A program made the position numbers and the translations under genes. The notes below the pieces were generated by a model. That model worked only from the letters and a program-made list of their open reading frames with translations, did not search any database and was not told the origin of the DNA. Below, piece after piece: positions 50,631 through 59,280 of a DNA stretch of 64,000 nucleotides. Source of the DNA: an uncultured Sphingomonadaceae bacterium. Lineage in GTDB: Bacteria; Pseudomonadota; Alphaproteobacteria; Sphingomonadales; Sphingomonadaceae. Positions within the stretch are counted from its first letter, which is position 1, and the number at the start of each line of letters is the position of its first letter. The stretch lies in assembly GCA_947493325.1 (NCBI GenBank), contig CANLQI010000001.1, forward strand, positions 1,852,978-1,916,977, given 5' to 3'.

Positions 50631-50829
50631 AATTCACCTTTCGGATTCGCAATCCATCTGATCCCTTTTCACATGGCATGGTAAAAAACTGGTTAAGCGA
50701 AACGGGAATTGATTCTGACGGGAATATATGTGCTTCAGGCCGCATGCCAAAATGCTCTATAAATAAGGCAAAATCCACACCAAGCCTTGCCAGCGCTCAA
50801 ACAGGCTGGTAACGGGCAGGCAATGGTAA

Positions 50830-50905
50830 GCCGCTTTAGCTCAGGTGGTAGAGCACATCATTCGTAATGATGGGGTCAGAGGTTCGAGTCCTCTAAGCGG
50901 CACCA
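50830..50905 (+). tRNA. tRNA-Thr (anticodon CGT)
   Basis: Cloverleaf: acceptor gccgctt/aagcggc, D-arm tagctcaggtggtagagca, anticodon stem catca-ttcgtaa-tgatg, T-arm ggttcgagtcc, encoded CCA. Anticodon cgt at 50863-50865. Confidence 0.97.
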
Positions 50906-51061
50906 TTTCCATTCCCTGCATGCTTTTCAACCATCTTCTTCCTGGTCACCGGGGTACATATCTGCGCGCGTGATGCGTAAACCAATTCGTAACAATCCTT
51001 AAACGCCGGTTTACTCTAACGCTTAAATGAACCTTTGCATCACGGGCCTATCCCTGATGCC

Positions 51062-52081
51062 ATGACAAAGACAGCACATAATCACACATGGTTCACCGGC
51101 TATAACGCTATTGCAACTTTGCTTGCAGCAGCAACGGCCTTCACTCTTTCCGCGCCAGCAGATGCAGCGACCGCATCAAATGCAACGTCGCAGGCACAGC
51201 CCGATTGCACGGCGGACACAAGTTACAATCCGCTGCTGCCAGCCAGTGGTGCCGCGCAGCGCAAATCGGCACGGATATTGGGTGGCACACCCAGCAAACT
51301 GGAAATGCTGAAAGAACAGCAGGCCAGCCTTATCCCTTCGCAAAACACGCGGCCCTATGCTTCATCTGCGCAGACACGTTCGGTGCGGCTGCGCGCCAAT
51401 GCTGCGCAGCCATGCAAACCGGCGTACAGCGCAAGCAGAAAGGCCAGGCTGGCAGATGTCAAAAACGCACTGCGCGTTACAAAACCCGGCGTTTCATACA
51501 CCCATGCAGATGATATTCTGGGCATGGCCGCTGTTTCCATCCGCCGTACACCGATGGATTATAAATGGAACAGCGCATTTGCGGCAAAGAACAGCGCCGC
51601 ACCTGCGCTGCGTCAGTGGATGCAGAAAATAGGCGTCAATCGCGGTGCGGGCAAAATGGAATTGATCAAAAGCGTTAATATCAGGGTGAATGCAGCGGTT
51701 ACCTATACCGATGACCTGACACTATCGGGTAAACGCGATTCATGGGCACCCGCGCTACAGACACTGCAGCGGGGCAGAGGCGATTGCGAAGATTATGCCA
51801 TCGTCAAAATGCAGATGCTGATGGCGGCGGGTGTCAGCGAAAAAGACATGCAGCTTGTCGTAGTCCGCGATCTGATCCGCCGCGCCGGCCATGCCATATT
51901 GGTCGTTAAAGTGGACGGACAGATGCTGCTGCTCGACAATAATACAGACCGGATGGTCGATGCACGGCAGAGGCATGACTATGTCCCCGTATTTTCATTC
52001 AGCGGCAACCAGAAATGGATGCATGGCCGCCGTTATCAGCCAAACGTGCAAACGGCCCCCGTGCAGCTCGCCAGCCGGTAA
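51062..52081 (+). CDS. Transglutaminase-like cysteine peptidase (BTLCP, LapG-like periplasmic protease)
   Basis: Signal peptide; QRGRGDCEDYAIVKMQMLMAAGV (Cys), RRAGHAILVVKV (His), LLLDNNTD (Asp). Confidence 0.9.
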   Translation: MTKTAHNHTWFTGYNAIATLLAAATAFTLSAPADAATASNATSQAQPDCTADTSYNPLLPASGAAQRKSARILGGTPSKLEMLKEQQASLIPSQNTRPYASSAQTRSVRLRANAAQPCKPAYSASRKARLADVKNALRVTKPGVSYTHADDILGMAAVSIRRTPMDYKWNSAFAAKNSAAPALRQWMQKIGVNRGAGKMELIKSVNIRVNAAVTYTDDLTLSGKRDSWAPALQTLQRGRGDCEDYAIVKMQMLMAAGVSEKDMQLVVVRDLIRRAGHAILVVKVDGQMLLLDNNTDRMVDARQRHDYVPVFSFSGNQKWMHGRRYQPNVQTAPVQLASR

Positions 52082-52207
52082 AACTCTCTGCTGGGGTTAT
52101 ATTGATATAGCTTGAAAACTATCCGCACTGCCCTGATGCATAAATTTCCATACAATCAGATGATTGCACGGCATCCGCTTTCCATATATATTCCATACAT
52201 ATAAAGT

Positions 52208-52288
52208 ATTCCTGTGAAAGCAGGAATCCAGAGCGAGAAGCACAGCTGTCCAGACATACCGCCCTGGGCTCCTGCTTTCGCAGGAGCG
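52208..52288. repeat. Palindromic interspersed element (same family as 2585-2736 and 7835-7909)
   Basis: attcctgtgaaagcaggaatcca ... tgggctcctgctttcgcaggagcg. Confidence 0.65.
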
Positions 52289-52551
52289 CGCTGCCTGCGC
52301 ATTTAGGAACAACAGGCAAGCGATCTAACGTCGGCGCCACAGCCATAAACGTCTACCCTGATCCTGCCGAAGTAGTTACAAAACTCGATCGACCTGTCGT
52401 TACACCAGCCTACGTGAATGTGGGCAAGTTCAGGATCGCAAATGATGAGTTTAAGCTGTACCAGGCAGAATCTAGGGTGACTGCTACAAAACCACGCACA
52501 TTACGCGATTGAAACTAAAGAGGCCTGGAAAGCGGGGCCTTTCGGTCCTGC

Positions 52552-53820
52552 CTAGCGTTCGGACAATGCCTCGGAACGTGCCTTGATAACAGGTTTCAAC
52601 AGGTAGTTGAGAATGCTCTTGCGGCCCGTGATAATTTCGACATCGCATATCATGCCCGGAGTAATCGGCAATTTTTTCTCGTTCGCCAGCAGATACGCTT
52701 TATCAGTCTCGATAACGACATTGAAATAGGTCTGCTGCTCCACTTCGTCATAGATACTGTCGGCTGAAATCTCGACCACCTCGCCAATCAGGCCGCCATA
52801 GATGGAGAAATCATAGGCTGTAACCTTGACGTTCGCGGGGTCGCCCACGCGAATAAAGGCAATGTCATTGGGGGACACTTTTGTTTCAACGAGCAGTTTG
52901 TCATCCAGCGGTACGACCTGCATGATTTTTTCGCCGGCATTCAGGAAACCGCCAACGGTTGAAATCAGCACGTCATTAACGATGCCAGCGGCAGGAGAGC
53001 GGATTTCGGAGCGTTCAAGCTTGCCCTCTGCGCCGCGTATCGTTTCCTGATTGACGGCAATGCGCGTGGCAACCTGGCTCTGTTCATTCAGCGCCTCCTG
53101 CCGGAATTCAGAGCGTGTCTGGGCAATCTGCGATTGTACTTCGCGGACTGCCGCACTGGAACGCAGCGCGCTTTGCCGCGCGGCGGCCAGGCGGCCCTGT
53201 ACGTCAACGACGTCGCGCTGTGCCGTTAATAATTCTGTCTGGGGTACAATGCCCTTTTCGGCGAGCGGTTGCAGCATATTGACCTGATCCCGCGCGAGTT
53301 TCAGGCTTTGTTGCAGGGATTGCGCCGTAGCCTCGGCTTCGCGCTGGTCACGGCGGCGTTGTTCAACCGCCGCCCTGAGCGCATTGAGCTGACTGCGCAA
53401 AGTTGACTGACGCACGGCCTGCAACCGGGATTCCTCTGCGCAGGCCGAACCTGGTGCACAATTGCCTGCGCCGCCATTGGCCTCACGGCCCAAGCGCGCA
53501 GCCCGTGCCGAGAGTCTGTCATTTTCGGTCTGTAACTGCCCCAATTCGGATGATGATGTTGTATCATCCAGCCTGACCAAAAGCTGTCCCTTCTCGACGA
53601 TTTGACCGGAGCGCACCAGTATTTCTTCGATAGTTGAGGGTTCAGCGGCTTGGATTACCTGCACTTTACTGGACGGAATTACCCGCCCCTGTCCGCGCGC
53701 AGTTTCCTCCACCTGTGCCAGACTGGCCCAGACAAGAAACACGATGAGGCCAACAATACTCACGAAGATGATGCGCTGTGCGCCATTCATATCGTGCCAG
53801 AAAGAGAAAAGTTTTGACAT
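52552..53820 (-). CDS. HlyD family type I secretion periplasmic adaptor (LapC-like)
   Basis: ATG at 53820; GRVIPSSKVQVIQAAEPSTIEEILVRSGQIVEKGQLLVRLDDT; GMICDVEIITGRKSILNYLLKPV. Confidence 0.95.
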   Translation of the reverse strand: MSKLFSFWHDMNGAQRIIFVSIVGLIVFLVWASLAQVEETARGQGRVIPSSKVQVIQAAEPSTIEEILVRSGQIVEKGQLLVRLDDTTSSSELGQLQTENDRLSARAARLGREANGGAGNCAPGSACAEESRLQAVRQSTLRSQLNALRAAVEQRRRDQREAEATAQSLQQSLKLARDQVNMLQPLAEKGIVPQTELLTAQRDVVDVQGRLAAARQSALRSSAAVREVQSQIAQTRSEFRQEALNEQSQVATRIAVNQETIRGAEGKLERSEIRSPAAGIVNDVLISTVGGFLNAGEKIMQVVPLDDKLLVETKVSPNDIAFIRVGDPANVKVTAYDFSIYGGLIGEVVEISADSIYDEVEQQTYFNVVIETDKAYLLANEKKLPITPGMICDVEIITGRKSILNYLLKPVIKARSEALSER

Positions 53821-53829
53821 GAGGTTCAA

Positions 53830-54915
53830 TTATTCCTGTTCATCCGTAGTGCCCTGTTCCCCCAGTGCCTTTTTAAATTCCCCCTGTGTCTCAGTAGGAT
53901 CAGGTATATCCAGTCGCCATGATTTGGACGTATCCAGACGGCCGCCGACGTCATTTTCCGCGCGCCGGTCGGTGGGATCGACAGGCAGCACGGGCGCGGT
54001 AATTTCCTCGCCCTCTTCAACATTTTCTTCAGGGACAGTGGCCGCGGTAATGGCATTCATATTATAGCGGGTGCGCGGATCGGGAATATATTCACCGCCG
54101 CTATAGCTGCTCACAAATGCTCTGCGGCGGCCCAGATTGCCGGGCCAGCGATAGAATATATGCGTGCCGATCTGCTTCACCTTGGGCAATTTTTTCGCCC
54201 ATTTCGGAAAAACATAATCGGCATGATAATGCGTTGCCATACCAACGGCAGGTTCCACACCGCCTGCAAGTGCCTGCTGTGCGATCCGCCGGGCATTCTG
54301 CCAGCCGTTTTTGGACGGTGCGCGGAACAGCGAACCGTCACAGGCAAAGCTGAACTGGCATCCCGGGCGCGTGCTGCCCTGATAGATAACGCCGCACACG
54401 CTATTGGGGTAGGTCGGGTGACTCATCCGATTGAGAATGACCTGTGCCACCGCTTTCTTGCCGGTTTCACTCTCGTTCGCGGCCTCATAGTAAATTGCCT
54501 GCGTCAGACAGCGGAGCGCGGTATTTTTATTGGCAGCGCCTATGCTCGCCATATTAAATCTGGAAGCTGCCTCAAGCGGCAGATTGGCAAACGGGTTTGC
54601 CGCATTCAATTCTTCCGCCGTATCGCCGGTGATCGCAGGCAATTGCTCAAGCTGTTCGACTTCACGGACAAGCTTTGCCTGGGCGGGCGGTAGTTTGACT
54701 GCAGTGCCATCTGCCTGCGCGCTTGTAGAGCCGCCACTCATAAGATCGCTGAACCATGCAGATACTGACGTATTATTGACGGCGTATATCAGCGCCAGAC
54801 TGGCGCAGATTATCAACGCCAAAATACCCATAAAGCGGCTGGTTTGCATCTGCGGCTTATCATCCGGGTCCGGCGCCGCAGGCGGCGTAAACTGGCTATG
54901 ATCACTCATCGTCAT
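53830..54915 (-). CDS. SleB-type cell wall hydrolase
   Basis: One TM, then NTALRCLTQAIYYEAANESETGKKAVAQVILNRMSHPTYPNSVCGVIYQGSTRPGCQFSFACDGS (Hydrolase_2/SleB signature). Confidence 0.93.
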   Translation of the reverse strand: MTMSDHSQFTPPAAPDPDDKPQMQTSRFMGILALIICASLALIYAVNNTSVSAWFSDLMSGGSTSAQADGTAVKLPPAQAKLVREVEQLEQLPAITGDTAEELNAANPFANLPLEAASRFNMASIGAANKNTALRCLTQAIYYEAANESETGKKAVAQVILNRMSHPTYPNSVCGVIYQGSTRPGCQFSFACDGSLFRAPSKNGWQNARRIAQQALAGGVEPAVGMATHYHADYVFPKWAKKLPKVKQIGTHIFYRWPGNLGRRRAFVSSYSGGEYIPDPRTRYNMNAITAATVPEENVEEGEEITAPVLPVDPTDRRAENDVGGRLDTSKSWRLDIPDPTETQGEFKKALGEQGTTDEQE

Positions 54916-54918
54916 GCC

Positions 54919-57069
54919 TCATGCCCTCGCCTTAACGGGCTTTTGTATGGACGCCATGATTTTATCACGCGGGCCATCGGCCACAATTTTACCGGCATCC
55001 ATGACGATAATCCGGTCGACTATTTCAAAAATCGCGTGGCGGTGCGTGGAGATTACCAGTGTCTGGTCATCGCGCACAGCATTGGACAGCTTGTCGATAA
55101 AGAATTTTTCCGTCTGCGTGTCCATGGCCCCCGTGGGTTCGTCCAGGAATAACGCCTTGGTATCGCTCGCCAGTGCGCGCGCCAGCACCAGAAAGCTGCG
55201 CTGGCCGCCAGAGAGTTTTGCGCCTTTTTCGCCCGTTGCGCGGTCAAAACCGCCTGCATCGCGGCTGAGGTAACGGTCGGCGCCAACTTTCTGAAGCGCG
55301 TCAATCAATTCGTCATCGCTGGCGCCGGGTGCCACAAGTTGCAGATTATCCTTGATGCTGCCCGAAAACAGTTCAGAATCCTGACCCACGAACCGTAGTG
55401 CGCTGCGGATTTCGCGCGGGTGATATTGACGGCTGTCGATATCATCGATCGTCAACGCACCTTCTTCGGGTGCATATAGCCCGCACATGATCCGTCCCAG
55501 TGTGGACTTGCCAGATGTCACCCGGCCGATCACAGCAATTTTCTCACCCGGCTTTATATTCAGGCTGATGCCGTCCAGTGCATAGCTTTCGGTGTCGGGA
55601 TATTTGAAGCGGACGTCTTCAAAACGAATATGTCCTTTGCGGATCGTCGGGATAATATTATTACCGCCCGCTTTGCGTTCGTCGCCTGCCTCCATCATAC
55701 TCTGCAGGCTTTCCAATGTATGCATGGCCTGACGTCCGCGTGTGATAAGAAACGCAAACTGTCCAGCGGGTGCGAGCGAGCGCCCCGCCAGCATCACAAT
55801 AGCGATAATAGCGCCCATCGATATCGTACCGGCAGAAAACAGATAGAAGCCGCCGATCACGAGGCTGATGCTCGTAACCTGCTGACACAAAGAGGCCAGC
55901 GTTACAGCGGTGGAAGTCAGTTTGCGCAGCTTTTCCTGTGCGAATGAATTGGTCTGGGCAATCTGCCGCCACCGGCCCATCATGACGCCTTCGGAGGAAC
56001 AGGACTTCAGCGTTTCCACACCCGAAATAGACTCAATCAGCAGGGCATTTTGCAGACTCGCATTGGCTTGCGCATCCTGCGTCGTGTCGGCGATTTTGCG
56101 TTGCAGGAAAAATCCGGCAGCTATCATGATGGAAATCGTGATAACCGGCACCACCGCAAGCCAGCCCGCCAGAAGTGCAATCACACCCACAAATAGGAAC
56201 ATGAAAAGCAAATCAACGATCAGGACGATAGTGGTCGACGCAAAGAAGTCGCGGACCATCTCGTAATCAGTCACACGGCGCGCAAGGCCGCCGGTACTGC
56301 CGACACGTTCGGCCATCGGTATGTTCAGGACTTTGCCAAATAGTTTCTGCGAGAGCCGCAGATCAAGCTTTCGTCCGATATCATCAAGCAGATTAGCACG
56401 CGCGAGACGCAGCATGAATTCGATAATAAATGCAAGACCTACACCAATTGCCAGCACCCACAGACTCGCAACAGCCTTATTGGGAATGACCCGGTCATAG
56501 ACATTCATGGTAAAAAGCGGCAGCGCAAAGCCGAGAATATTAATCACAAACGCGCCAATGAGTACCGGGTAAAAAGCCGGTTTCATTTTGGCGAGTTCTT
56601 GCCAGAACCAGTGCCTGCGGCTTTTTACGTCCCAGTGATTTTCTTCTTCCTGGCCGCTCTGGCTGATCGGGATAACCGATACCGCCTGCCCGGCATAACC
56701 GGTGGCTATATCAGACAGCGGATGCCATACGGCCTCCCCGGTTTCCGGATACCAGACAAGACCATCTTTTTCGTTCAGCTCATAAAGTACAGCCGCACCG
56801 CCATCCGCCATGGAAAGAATGGCAGGCAGGTCACTGTCCTTTTTCGGCAGTGCTTTTTTCGTCAGGGGGAAAGATTGCAGACCCAATAGATCCAAAGCGG
56901 CCTCTGCCTGATGAAAAGGCAGAGAGCCGTCTGGATCCAGCGCCAGTGTGGAAAACACACTGGCAGGCGCTGCCATCCCGAAATGCTGCGCCACATTGCG
57001 AATGCAGGCTAATAGCGGGTCGTGCAGAATAGCGCCCGGTTCCGGGCTTGTTATCGCGTTATAATTCAA
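54919..57069 (-). CDS. Type I secretion permease/ATPase with N-terminal C39-like domain (LapB-like)
   Basis: LFTMNVYDRVIPNKAVASLWVLAIGV; GRVTSGKST (Walker A), LSGGQRSFLVLARALASDTKALFLDEPTGAMD. Confidence 0.95.
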   Translation of the reverse strand: MNYNAITSPEPGAILHDPLLACIRNVAQHFGMAAPASVFSTLALDPDGSLPFHQAEAALDLLGLQSFPLTKKALPKKDSDLPAILSMADGGAAVLYELNEKDGLVWYPETGEAVWHPLSDIATGYAGQAVSVIPISQSGQEEENHWDVKSRRHWFWQELAKMKPAFYPVLIGAFVINILGFALPLFTMNVYDRVIPNKAVASLWVLAIGVGLAFIIEFMLRLARANLLDDIGRKLDLRLSQKLFGKVLNIPMAERVGSTGGLARRVTDYEMVRDFFASTTIVLIVDLLFMFLFVGVIALLAGWLAVVPVITISIMIAAGFFLQRKIADTTQDAQANASLQNALLIESISGVETLKSCSSEGVMMGRWRQIAQTNSFAQEKLRKLTSTAVTLASLCQQVTSISLVIGGFYLFSAGTISMGAIIAIVMLAGRSLAPAGQFAFLITRGRQAMHTLESLQSMMEAGDERKAGGNNIIPTIRKGHIRFEDVRFKYPDTESYALDGISLNIKPGEKIAVIGRVTSGKSTLGRIMCGLYAPEEGALTIDDIDSRQYHPREIRSALRFVGQDSELFSGSIKDNLQLVAPGASDDELIDALQKVGADRYLSRDAGGFDRATGEKGAKLSGGQRSFLVLARALASDTKALFLDEPTGAMDTQTEKFFIDKLSNAVRDDQTLVISTHRHAIFEIVDRIIVMDAGKIVADGPRDKIMASIQKPVKARA

Positions 57070-57108
57070 CTCAGTTCCCTAATTAGCTTTCGGCATTCGC
57101 CGTCACGT

Positions 57109-58500
57109 TTACCTTGGGTAAACGCGGCGTTGGCGCTCAGCCGGTTTTGGCGGGCCATAGTCAAACCGCTCGCGCGCATTGACCTTATAAGCCGGGTTTG
57201 CCTCAAGATTCAATGTCGATAACAACGTATTGGTTGCCGCAAGTATCTGATATTCTGCAAACATTTTTGAAAAACGTGCAGTTTCCGTACGTACCTGCGT
57301 GTTAAACCGTGTGTTTTGTGCATCAAGAACATCAAGCAAAGACCTTCGTCCCACATTAAACTGCTCTCTGTATGACAGCAGCAGATCATCTGATACCTGA
57401 CTTTGTGTTACCAATTCGTCAAGAATAGCACTTTGTGTAGTCCAGCGGTTCCAGGCACGGCGTGTATCTGCTTCTGCATCACGGGTAATCTGGCTCAAAC
57501 GGAAACGCGCTTGGCTTGCCCAACGGATGTGTTCCTGCAGCTTGGCGCGATTAATGCCGCCATCAAATACATTCCAGCGCAACACTGCGCGGGCCTGCAT
57601 ATCATTGGTCTCCCCCTTGAAACCATCAATATCTTCGCCGGCACGTCCGCGAAGCTCAATCCCAATGGTTGGGTATAGATCGCCCCGCTCTTTCTTAACT
57701 TCAGCATTACGCGCATCAACGTCAGCCATGGCTTCAAGGACAAGCGGATTGCGCTGACGCGCCATGCTGACGGCATCATTCAGAGTAGGGGCCATTGAGG
57801 CGCGCACTTCTGGTGGCATGACAAGTTCATCAACCGTCAGTCCGGTCAGCACGCGCAAATCAATTTGCGCGTTGATAAGAGCTTCATCCGATTCAGTCTT
57901 GCGTACCAGGGCAGACTGCAGACGTTCCTGCGCTTGTTGCTGATCGGCAATACTTATCGAACCCTGCGTTACGCCTTCGCCCAGGCTATTGACGAGATTA
58001 CGGTGGAAATTGACATTGTCTTCCGCTGCTGCAGCAATTCGCTGTTGCAATAATATATCGAAATATAATTGCGTAATCTGCAGACCAATAAATTCCGAAC
58101 GCTCCAGTACACGTAAAGCGGCACCATCAGTGCGTGCGGCTTGCCGCAGCAATTCACCGCGGCGGCGGCCAAAATCGATTAGAGTGTAATCCAGCGTAAT
58201 ACCAATTTCACGTGGGTATAGCTCATTATTCGCAATGCCCAGCGAGCGCCGCGTATTGTTTTCAAGCCTGCGGATGCCGGCAGCAGCTTCAATATCCACG
58301 CGCGGCAGATACAGACCCTGTGCCTGCTCGCGTTCAAACTCTATGCCTTCCTTATTGGCAACGGCCTGATTGATTTCAGGATTGGACTCGAGTGCAATCT
58401 CAATAGCTTGTTGCAACGTCACGGGCTCTGCATAAGCAATGCCAGGCGCCACGAGCGCAAGCGTTGAGACAACAGTTGCAAGTTTAGTGGTGATCTTCAT
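57109..58500 (-). CDS. TolC family outer membrane protein (LapE-like)
   Basis: Signal peptide; LQQAIEIALESNPEI; internal TolC repeat; FNVGRRSLLDVLDAQNTRFNTQV. Confidence 0.94.
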   Translation of the reverse strand: MKITTKLATVVSTLALVAPGIAYAEPVTLQQAIEIALESNPEINQAVANKEGIEFEREQAQGLYLPRVDIEAAAGIRRLENNTRRSLGIANNELYPREIGITLDYTLIDFGRRRGELLRQAARTDGAALRVLERSEFIGLQITQLYFDILLQQRIAAAAEDNVNFHRNLVNSLGEGVTQGSISIADQQQAQERLQSALVRKTESDEALINAQIDLRVLTGLTVDELVMPPEVRASMAPTLNDAVSMARQRNPLVLEAMADVDARNAEVKKERGDLYPTIGIELRGRAGEDIDGFKGETNDMQARAVLRWNVFDGGINRAKLQEHIRWASQARFRLSQITRDAEADTRRAWNRWTTQSAILDELVTQSQVSDDLLLSYREQFNVGRRSLLDVLDAQNTRFNTQVRTETARFSKMFAEYQILAATNTLLSTLNLEANPAYKVNARERFDYGPPKPAERQRRVYPR

Positions 58501-58515
58501 GTTATACCCTCCCGA

Positions 58516-59217
58516 TTAACGGTTAATTGTGATTTCAACGCGGCGGTTGGCCGGGTTGCGCTCTCCGTCGAGTGTTTCCACGCGCGGATTATCTTCACCC
58601 TTGCCATCCACAGTGATCATGGAGTCAGGAATGCCTGCCTGACGCATCAAGTCGGCAATAGCGTTGGCGCGTTCAAGCGACAGTGGATAGTTGTAACTGT
58701 CAGGTCCCGAACGGTCAGTATGGCCAACCACCCCGATGGAGCTCCAGTTACATGCCAAACGGTTTTGGTTAATGAATGCTATTTTTTCAGAAGCAGCCGC
58801 CATTGGTACGGCGGAATCCCATTCAAAGAAGAAAGCTGCCGGCACTTCATCATTACATAATGATGCAGGTGGTGTGGGCGGCGTAGGTATAGGTGCGGGC
58901 GGCGGTGTATACTGCATCCGCTGGTAAAAACGATCGCACTTGTTGATGCTTTCCTCATCACGCGTGCCGGATTTCGTATAGCCGATGGCAATGGCACATT
59001 GGATTTTCGCTTCAGTAGCCCAGGTATGAACATTGTCCAATCCAGCCAAAACCTGTGGGTCCAGAGTCTTAGCCAAAGCTTCGTCATATCGGCGCTCAAG
59101 CTCACTACGAAGGTCATCCATAGGAAGTGACACAAGATTATCTGACTGTGCCATGGCAGTACCGGAAAAGCTCATTGTAAGAACTGTGGCAAACGTGGTG
59201 ATCGTTCTTTTTTTCAT
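58516..59217 (-). CDS. OmpA family protein
   Basis: AAFFFEWDSAVPM...IGVVGHTDRSGPDSYNYPLSLERANAIADLMRQAGI...GEDNPRVETLDGERNPANRRVEITINR. Confidence 0.93.
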   Translation of the reverse strand: MKKRTITTFATVLTMSFSGTAMAQSDNLVSLPMDDLRSELERRYDEALAKTLDPQVLAGLDNVHTWATEAKIQCAIAIGYTKSGTRDEESINKCDRFYQRMQYTPPPAPIPTPPTPPASLCNDEVPAAFFFEWDSAVPMAAASEKIAFINQNRLACNWSSIGVVGHTDRSGPDSYNYPLSLERANAIADLMRQAGIPDSMITVDGKGEDNPRVETLDGERNPANRRVEITINR

Positions 59218-59280
59218 ATTAACCCCCAATAATTAACTCATAAAATTCAGTAAAAACCATAGTCCTGATTGATTTTATCA

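Noticed and set aside
50830-52552. tRNA-Thr as the attachment site of an integrated island carrying the adhesin locus
   Set aside because: No integrase and no repeated tRNA 3' end were seen; adhesin locus could be ancestral.
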